This document shows, one piece after another, positions 59,346 to 64,000 of a DNA stretch of 64,000 nt (position 1 is the first letter of the stretch; every line of letters starts with the position of its first letter). The notes under the pieces were generated by a model. That model saw only the letters and a list, made by a program, of their open reading frames with translations. It searched no databases and was not told the origin of the DNA. Location of the stretch: assembly GCA_018241505.1 (NCBI GenBank), contig JAFEDS010000031.1, positions 62,001 to 126,000 of the forward strand, in the 5' to 3' direction. This DNA comes from Pseudomonadota bacterium. GTDB taxonomy: Bacteria; Pseudomonadota; Gammaproteobacteria; Steroidobacterales; Steroidobacteraceae. Position numbers and translations under genes: made by a program.

Positions 59346-59540
59346 ATGGCTGTGCAAAAAAGCCGCAAGACGCCCTCACGGCGCGGCATGCATCGTTCGC
59401 ACGACGGGCTCGCGAAGCCGGCGCTCTCACAGGATCCGCAGTCGGGTGAGACTCACCTGCGTCATTGCATTACCCCCGATGGCTTCTATCGCGGCAAGCG
59501 CGTGATCGAGAAGCCGGAAGAAGTCGAAGAGCAGGAATAG
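59346..59540 (+). CDS. rpmF: 50S ribosomal protein L32
   Basis: 64 aa. [21 protein letters not shown] and [18 protein letters not shown] are diagnostic of bacterial L32. GGAG lies nine bases before the ATG. The tail is acidic ([10 protein letters not shown]) and slightly longer than usual. It lies between yceD and plsX. Confidence 0.98.
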   Translation: MAVQKSRKTPSRRGMHRSHDGLAKPALSQDPQSGETHLRHCITPDGFYRGKRVIEKPEEVEEQE

Positions 59541-59587
59541 CCCGTTCCCGGCGCGCCACGCGCCAATCTCATTCGCGGCTGCAGCCC

Positions 59588-60592
59588 GTGACAACTATCG
59601 CCATCGACGTGATGAGCGGCGACCACCCGCCGCGCGAGTACGTCGCCGGATCGCTGCTGGCGCTCGGTGACGACGCGGAAATGCGTGTGTTGCTGGTGGG
59701 GCAGCCCGATCAGATCCAACCTCACCTTGCCGCCGTCAACGGCTCGCTGCGTCAGCGCATCGAGGTAGTTCCCGCGGCATCCGTGGTCGCCATGGGCGAC
59801 TCGCCCCGCGAGGCCATCCGCCGCAAGAAGGACTCGTCGATGCGCATTGCCATCGACCTGGTGAAGGAGGGCAAAGCGGGTGCTTGTGTCAGCTCCGGCA
59901 ATACGGGTGCGCTGACTGCCATGGCGCACTTTGTCCTCAAGACCATCGACGGTGTTGAGCGCGCCGCCATCATTTCCGCGATCCCCTCCGCACACGGGCA
60001 CACCCAGATGCTCGATCTCGGTGCAAATACCAAGGCGACTCCCGAGCAACTGCGCCAGTTCGCGGCCATGGGCACCATCATCGCCCGCGACATACATGGC
60101 CTGGAGAAGCCCCGGATCGGCTTGCTCAACATTGGCGAAGAGGACATCAAGGGGCACGAGGTCGTGCAGGCGGCTCATGCCCTCCTGCAATCCACGCGCC
60201 TGAACTACGTTGGATTCGTCGAGGGCGATGACATTTTCTCGGGCGAAGTGGACGTTGTAGTGACCGACGGATTTACCGGCAATGTCGCTTTGAAAACAAT
60301 GGAGGGCGCCGCGCGCCTCATCGGGAACCGCATGCGGGAAGAGTTCAAGTCGTCGTTGACGTCGACGCTGGCGGGTCTCATTGCACGGCCCGTGCTGCGG
60401 CGTGTGGCGGCTGGGCTCGATCCGAACCGTTACAACGGGGCCTGCATGGTCGGCCTCGCGGGGATCGTGGTAAAAAGCCATGGCCGTGCCGACAGCGCGG
60501 CATTTGCGCGAGCGATTTCTACGGCGGCCGTGGCGGAGCGACGCGGTCTGACAGCGCACATCGCCCAGGCCCTCACGGAGTCCTCACATTGA
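59588..60592 (+). CDS. plsX: phosphate acyltransferase PlsX
   Basis: 334 aa. It makes acyl-phosphate from acyl-ACP for phospholipid synthesis. The start region TTIAIDVMSGDHPPREYV matches the PlsX N-terminus (usually IAxDAMGGDxGP); the GTG at 59588 immediately before it is the start. Other features are CVSSGNTGALTAMAHFVL, MLDLGAN and VVVTDGFTGNVALKTMEGAA. Its stop overlaps the TTG of fabH. Confidence 0.95.
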   Translation: MTTIAIDVMSGDHPPREYVAGSLLALGDDAEMRVLLVGQPDQIQPHLAAVNGSLRQRIEVVPAASVVAMGDSPREAIRRKKDSSMRIAIDLVKEGKAGACVSSGNTGALTAMAHFVLKTIDGVERAAIISAIPSAHGHTQMLDLGANTKATPEQLRQFAAMGTIIARDIHGLEKPRIGLLNIGEEDIKGHEVVQAAHALLQSTRLNYVGFVEGDDIFSGEVDVVVTDGFTGNVALKTMEGAARLIGNRMREEFKSSLTSTLAGLIARPVLRRVAAGLDPNRYNGACMVGLAGIVVKSHGRADSAAFARAISTAAVAERRGLTAHIAQALTESSH

Positions 60593-61551
60593 TTTATTCG
60601 CGTATTGTCGGAACCGGCTCCTACCTTCCCGAGAAGGTCCTCACGAACTTCGACCTGGAAAAGCTGATGGACACCAGCGATTCCTGGATCCGCGAGCGCA
60701 CAGGAATCGAACGGCGTCATATTGCCGCTGACGGTGAAACGACAGTCGATCTCGCCGAGCACGCTGCGCGCCGCGCGCTGGATGCGGCCGGTCTACGCCC
60801 GGAAGACGTGGACTTCATCGCGTTTGGAACGACTACGCCGGACCTGGTTTTTCCCAACTGCGGCGTCATTCTCCAGTCGCGTCTCGGTTGCCGCGGGGGG
60901 CCCGCTTTCAGCGTTGAAACCGCCTGCAGCGGCTTCATGTACGCACTGTCAATTGCCGACAAGTACATCCGGTGCGGCGAGGCGAAACGCGCGTTGGTGA
61001 TCGGTTCGGAAACGCTCTCGCGCATTACCGACTGGAGTGACCGATCCACGGCGATCTTGTTCGCCGATGGGGCCGGCGCCGTCGTTCTGACTCCATCCGA
61101 ACAAGCCGGCATTCTGTCGACCCATCTGCACGCGGATGGGCAGTACAAGGACATGCTCTATTGCGGCAGCGGTGTGTCCAAAGGCTTTGGTCCGGAATAC
61201 AAACTCGCCATCTCGATGGTGGGCAGCGAAGTATTCAAGTCAGCGGTGACACTGCTCGGCCGGGCTGTGGATGAAACGCTGGCGGCGAACGGCCTGGACC
61301 GTTCGGCCATTGACTGGCTGGTGCCGCATCAGGCCAATCTGCGCATCATCCAGGCGATTGCCAAGAAGCTGAGTTTGCCGATGGAGCGCGTCATTTTGAC
61401 GGTCAAGGATCACGGCAACACGTCCGCTGCCTCCGTACCGCTCGCTTTGGATCAGGCCGTGAGGGATGGCCGAATCAAGCGCGGCGACCGCCTGCTGCTG
61501 GAGGCATTCGGCGGCGGATTCACATGGGGATCGGCTCTCATCCGGTATTAG
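60589..61551 (+). CDS. fabH: beta-ketoacyl-ACP synthase III
   Basis: 320 aa, TTG start with a GGAG eight bases upstream. It condenses acetyl-CoA with malonyl-ACP to initiate fatty acid synthesis. The catalytic Cys is in VETACSGFMYAL, the His in WLVPHQANLRII and the Asn in VKDHGNTSAASVPLAL. The N-terminus has RIVGTGSYLPEKVLTN and WIRERTGIERR. It overlaps the plsX stop (TTGA). fabD, fabG and acpP, which follow in many relatives, are not here. Confidence 0.97.
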   Translation: MIYSRIVGTGSYLPEKVLTNFDLEKLMDTSDSWIRERTGIERRHIAADGETTVDLAEHAARRALDAAGLRPEDVDFIAFGTTTPDLVFPNCGVILQSRLGCRGGPAFSVETACSGFMYALSIADKYIRCGEAKRALVIGSETLSRITDWSDRSTAILFADGAGAVVLTPSEQAGILSTHLHADGQYKDMLYCGSGVSKGFGPEYKLAISMVGSEVFKSAVTLLGRAVDETLAANGLDRSAIDWLVPHQANLRIIQAIAKKLSLPMERVILTVKDHGNTSAASVPLALDQAVRDGRIKRGDRLLLEAFGGGFTWGSALIRY

Positions 61552-61652
61552 GCCCGCAGCCGGGTTGGGGGCTGCGCCAGCCCACCCCACGCGGGGATCG
61601 AATCGAAGCCGCGGGCGTGCGCGCCAGTCGCGGCCAGGGAAAACGTCACGGC

Positions 61653-61686
61653 AAAAAAAACGCCGCGCCCCATTGGGGAGCGGCGT
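61653..61686 (-). terminator. Rho-independent terminator of the alanine-zipper lipoprotein gene
   Basis: On the minus strand ACGCCGC pairs with GCGGCGT, with an inner CCCC/GGGG extension and a short loop. It is followed directly by eight T residues (the A-run 61653-61660 on the plus strand). It lies 24 bases after the stop codon of the minus-strand lipoprotein gene. Confidence 0.85.
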
Positions 61687-61709
61687 CCGCCTTGCGGCGA
61701 TTTCGCGTC

Positions 61710-62024
61710 TTACTTGGAGATCGAACGCTTGAACATGCGGTCGATTTTCTCGTTGGTGGCGTCAACAGCCGACTGGCTCGCCTGAGCGGCGGCCAACGCC
61801 TGGTTGGCGGTGCTCTGTGCGCTGCTGGCAGCCTGGTTGGCGGCCTGCGCGGTGCTGTTGGCCTGGTCGGCGGACGACTTCGCAGCGGCCACATCCGACT
61901 GCAGCTTCGCTACCTGTGACTTGAGGTCTGCGACATCCGCCTGGAGGGGCTTCAGATCCTGACAGCCTGCGAGTCCCGCCACGACTGCCACCGCAGCCAC
62001 CTTCATAACGATCGCGCTCTTCAT
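61710..62024 (-). CDS. alanine-zipper lipoprotein (Lpp/OprI-like)
   Basis: 104 aa. The signal sequence MKSAIVMKVAAVAVVAGLAGC ends in a lipobox (LAGC, Cys 21). The mature part is a heptad-rich helical coil: LKPLQADVADLKSQVAKLQ, then Ala/Ser/Gln-rich repeats (AQAANQAASSAQSTANQA) and a basic end (DRMFKRSISK). This resembles the Lpp/OprI/alanine-zipper family of abundant outer-membrane lipoproteins. The C-terminal Lys could correspond to the residue linked to peptidoglycan in Lpp. It has an AGGGGA ribosome-binding site and a strong terminator. It is monocistronic. Confidence 0.85.
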   Translation of the reverse strand: MKSAIVMKVAAVAVVAGLAGCQDLKPLQADVADLKSQVAKLQSDVAAAKSSADQANSTAQAANQAASSAQSTANQALAAAQASQSAVDATNEKIDRMFKRSISK

Positions 62025-62388
62025 AAACAGTCCCCTTCTGGGTTGTTGATTCGGGAGGTCCCTGAAACGAATGCGAATGTAGCACGCAAGTTCCATGCCC
62101 CCATCCGCAAGCGCGCAATGGCACCAAATTTACCAATGGATTGCAACTACCTACAGGACTTTGTCGTCCTGTCGCGACATGATGTTGCATTGAAGAAATC
62201 AAAATCAACGCGCGGCGGGCTCGTGGTTCATGAGCGGTTCAGTCAACGCGTTCTAACGATGAGCCTGTAGTGGACGACAAAGTGGCCGCGGGCTCGACTC
62301 GCCCGTCGGGGTGACGGGCTCATCCACTTTGAATGAGGTTCGAGTGGCGCTGTTGCGTCGCCACAGCGAACCTAGGCAGCAGGCCCGC
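62025..62388. other. intergenic region between the lipoprotein gene and lexA
   Basis: About 364 bases without a recognisable protein-coding gene. It has a run of predicted hairpins (62153-62373, listed separately) directly ahead of the lexA promoter. The upstream 100 bases carry the leader of the lipoprotein gene, including AAGGGGAC close to its ATG. Confidence 0.6.
62153..62373. ncRNA. cluster of three strong hairpins (possible structured RNA)
   Basis: Hairpin A: ACAGGAC/GTCCTGT, 62153-62172, with a 6-base loop. Hairpin B: outer CAAAGTGG/CCACTTTG (62278-62285 with 62324-62331) enclosing GCCCGTC-ggggt-GACGGGC (62301-62319). Hairpin C: AGGTTCG/CGAACCT (62336-62342 with 62367-62373) stacked on GTGGCG/CGCCAC (62344-62349 with 62359-62364), with a 9-base loop. 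All pairs are perfect. The region is outside known genes. A structured RNA, a repeat element or a regulatory leader are all possible; I do not recognise a known RNA family. Confidence 0.4.
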
Positions 62389-62440
62389 TTGCCAGCGGAC
62401 GATATCTGGATATAATCACAGTAACTGTATGCAAGAACAG
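62389..62440 (+). promoter_or_regulatory. lexA promoter with SOS (LexA) box
   Basis: TTGCCA (62389-62394) and TATAAT (62411-62416) are separated by 16 bases. Immediately downstream, CTGTATGCAAGAACAG (62425-62440) is a perfect CTGT-N8-ACAG LexA box, as in E. coli. Its position around the transcription start fits autorepression. A potential upstream ATG (62429) lies inside the box, so ATG 62450 is preferred. Confidence 0.85.
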
Positions 62441-62449
62441 GTAGCCGCA

Positions 62450-63073
62450 ATGTCCGATCTGACACCTCGCCAGACGCAGATTCTGCGCCTGGTTCAGCGA
62501 TTTATCTCCGAAACCGGCATGCCGCCGACCCGGGCTGAAATCGCCCGCGAGCTGGGGTTCAGGTCGGCCAATGCGGCCGAAGAGCATCTCAGGGCCCTGG
62601 CTCGCAAGGGCGTCATCGCCCTGGTCCCCGGAACATCCCGGGGTATTCAGCTCAAGGACACCATCCGCGAGCAGATGGGCCTGCCGCTCATTGGCCGAGT
62701 GGCCGCGGGCCGTCCCATCTTCGCCGAAGAAAACTTCGAGGCACGACTGCAGATCGATCCGTCGTTGTTTCAGCCGAAGCCGCATTACCTGCTGAAGGTC
62801 ACCGGCATGAGCATGAAGGATGCCGGCATCCTCGATGGCGACCTGGTGGCGGTCCACCGGACTTCTGAAGTGCGCAGCCGCCAGATTGTGGTCGCCCGGC
62901 TCGAGAACGAGGTGACCGTCAAACGCTATCGCCAGGAAGGCACGATAGTGTGGTTGATGCCGGAAAACGTGGAATTTGAACCTATCAAGGTGGATCTCAA
63001 GGATGAGCCGTTACTCATTGAAGGCATCGTGGTCGGCGTGGTCCGACGTGGGAAGACAACGGGCCTCATGTGA
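62450..63073 (+). CDS. lexA: SOS repressor LexA
   Basis: 207 aa. It represses SOS genes and self-cleaves when RecA is activated. The winged-helix part is [19 protein letters not shown] and [21 protein letters not shown]. The Ala-Gly cleavage site is in [11 protein letters not shown], the catalytic Ser is in GMSMKDAGI, and the catalytic Lys is in [13 protein letters not shown]. It is preceded by its own SOS box and followed after about 120 bases by imuA. Confidence 0.97.
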   Translation: MSDLTPRQTQILRLVQRFISETGMPPTRAEIARELGFRSANAAEEHLRALARKGVIALVPGTSRGIQLKDTIREQMGLPLIGRVAAGRPIFAEENFEARLQIDPSLFQPKPHYLLKVTGMSMKDAGILDGDLVAVHRTSEVRSRQIVVARLENEVTVKRYRQEGTIVWLMPENVEFEPIKVDLKDEPLLIEGIVVGVVRRGKTTGLM

Positions 63074-63193
63074 ATCTTGCCGGCGCCGCAGGCGCCGCAA
63101 CGCCTTCGGAGTTCGCGGCTCGGAGCGAACTTCGTAAGTCCCTGCGCGCAGCGCATGAGAATTACTGCGCGCAGCGTATGGGAACTCTGCCCG

Positions 63194-63853
63194 ATGGCTT
63201 GCAATCCAGAACTCGCTCGGTTGCTCGAGCATCCGGCCATCTGGCGCGGCACGAGCGTCGCGCGAGCAGAAGTCCTGCCTTCGGGCTTCGCCGCCCTCGA
63301 TGAACGTCTGCCCGGTGGAGGTTGGCCGCGTAGCGGCCTGATCGAGATCCTCCTATCCCGATTCGGTGTTGGTGAGCTGACATTGCTGCTACCCGTGCTG
63401 GCAGCGCTCACCAGCGCCTCCACGGCCCGCGCATCTGTCTGGGTCGCTCCGCCTTTCGAACCTTTCGCGCCCGCTCTGGCGGCTCATGGCGTCGTCCTGG
63501 AACACCTTCTGGTTGTCAGAGTGCCGGCCGCACTGCGCAGCGGGGCGCTTTGGGCGTTCGAACAATCCCTGAGCTGCGGCGCCTGCGATCTCGCAATGGC
63601 ATGGGCGAAGCGGCCTCGCGCGAAGCAGATCCGCCGATTGCAGCTTGCGGCCGAGCGTGGCCGAACGCTCGGAGTGTTATTTCGGCCGCTACGGACGCGG
63701 AGCGAGTCATCGCATGCTGCGCTGCGGATTGCGATCGAGCCTTCAACCTATGGGGTGCGCGTCAACCTCCTCAAAAGCAAGGGGGGAGTGCGTGGCTCGG
63801 TTGAGCTGGATCTCGCTGACGCCGCTCATGATGTCGTTTCGGCACGGAGTTGA
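63194..63853 (+). CDS. imuA: SOS-inducible RecA-like protein ImuA
   Basis: 219 aa. ImuA is a SulA/RecA-like partner of the ImuB-DnaE2 mutasome. Visible features are LLEHPAIWRGTSVA, LPSGFAALDERLPGGGWPRSGLIEIL (in part) and VWVAPPFEPFAPALAAHGV. The start at ATG 63194 fits the beginning of conserved sequence; further upstream ATG/GTG codons exist in frame. The position directly after lexA and before the imuB start fits the lexA-imuA-imuB-dnaE2 cassette. The stop overlaps the start proposed for imuB. Confidence 0.9.
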   Translation: MACNPELARLLEHPAIWRGTSVARAEVLPSGFAALDERLPGGGWPRSGLIEILLSRFGVGELTLLLPVLAALTSASTARASVWVAPPFEPFAPALAAHGVVLEHLLVVRVPAALRSGALWAFEQSLSCGACDLAMAWAKRPRAKQIRRLQLAAERGRTLGVLFRPLRTRSESSHAALRIAIEPSTYGVRVNLLKSKGGVRGSVELDLADAAHDVVSARS

Positions 63854-64000
63854 GAGTGGCAACACGTCCCCTTCGAAAAAGCGATGCACGGGTCGTCAGG
63901 CTCCCAACATCGCTGCGCTCCGTCGATTCCCGGCGTGAGCCGGCAGAAGCCCCGGAGTTATGGCTCGGCGCCCACGTGGTGAGTGCCGACGCGACGCTGG
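63850..64000 (+). CDS. imuB: start of imuB (Y-family polymerase-like protein), truncated by window end
   Basis: An open frame from TTG 63850 (overlapping the imuA stop, TTGA) or GTG 63856 runs to the window end without a stop. It encodes about 50 residues, ending in PELWLGAHVVSADATL. The LWLG-type stretch fits the N-terminal strand of ImuB (usually LWxxxxLP.L.L), preceded here by a basic extension of about 35 residues. The assignment rests mainly on context (lexA-imuA-imuB). The catalytic residues lie beyond the window. Confidence 0.55.
   Translation, partial: MRVATRPLRKSDARVVRLPTSLRSVDSRREPAEAPELWLGAHVVSADATL

Noticed and set aside
62330-62350. T-loop-like GGTTCGAGT suggesting a tRNA remnant or phage attachment site near lexA
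   Set aside because: The bases form part of another hairpin (62336-62373) and no tRNA cloverleaf, integrase or direct repeat is nearby.

Overview
The window is a compact, high-GC stretch of a gammaproteobacterial chromosome. Gene order and protein families (tilS-pyrG-kdsA-eno-ftsB-ispDF-truD-surE-pcm; rpoE-rseA-rseB-lepA-lepB-rnc-era-recO-pdxJ; exbBD-msbA-lpxK-kdsB-ptp-rne/rluC; maf/yceD-rpmF-plsX-fabH; lexA-imuA-imuB) resemble pseudomonads and xanthomonads. The frequent TTG/GTG starts, the SdhE/YgfZ/DUF1674 genes around sdh and the imuAB cassette suggest a free-living Xanthomonadales/Nevskiales/Steroidobacter-like lineage. That placement is an inference from memory of gene orders, not a search. 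No rRNA or tRNA gene, insertion sequence, prophage or CRISPR array is visible.

Layout. 1-11.6 kb: the 3' part of tilS, then CTP synthase, KDO-8-P synthase, enolase, FtsB, the MEP-pathway pair IspD/IspF, TruD, SurE and Pcm. A TraB/GumN-family gene and an Smr-domain gene lie on the opposite strand. 11.6-12.4 kb: an intergenic region with a long inverted repeat. 12.4-19.8 kb: a conserved hypothetical gene, recJ, prfB (with its programmed +1 frameshift), lysS and murI, with ygfZ convergent. 19.8-23.7 kb: the complete succinate dehydrogenase locus sdhCDAB, with the assembly factors SdhAF4 (DUF1674) and SdhE. 23.7-26.4 kb: the envelope-stress module rpoE-rseA-rseB, with a recognisable sigma-E promoter. 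26.4-37.3 kb: lepA to nagZ; the last nine genes overlap at start/stop codons and end in a PAS/LOV-like plus degenerate GGDEF signalling protein. 37.3-42.8 kb, minus strand: a class III cyclase, mfd and csiV, plus a small exported protein. 42.9-51.6 kb: lipoprotein export (LolC/LolE/LolD), ExbB/ExbD, MsbA, LpxK, a Trm112-like protein and KdsB. 51.7-53.1 kb: two envelope proteins sharing a C-terminal module. 53.1-58.7 kb: a protein tyrosine phosphatase, RNase E with a long structured leader, RluC and Maf. 58.8-61.6 kb: yceD-rpmF-plsX-fabH. 61.7-64 kb: an alanine-zipper lipoprotein, a strongly structured intergenic region, and the SOS locus lexA-imuA-(imuB, cut by the window end).

Most of the window is conserved core machinery for translation, RNA processing, LPS and lipoprotein export, lipid synthesis and repair. 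The least explained parts are: (i) the cysteine-less LOV-like/degenerate-GGDEF protein translationally coupled to nagZ; (ii) the cyclase in the mfd operon, whose purine-specifying lysine position is a histidine; (iii) the pair of envelope proteins sharing a split module behind a possible sigma-E promoter; (iv) several intergenic structures (the 11.85-12.0 kb inverted repeat, the hairpins at 62.15-62.37 kb, the rne leader); and (v) low-complexity insertions in several otherwise ordinary enzymes.
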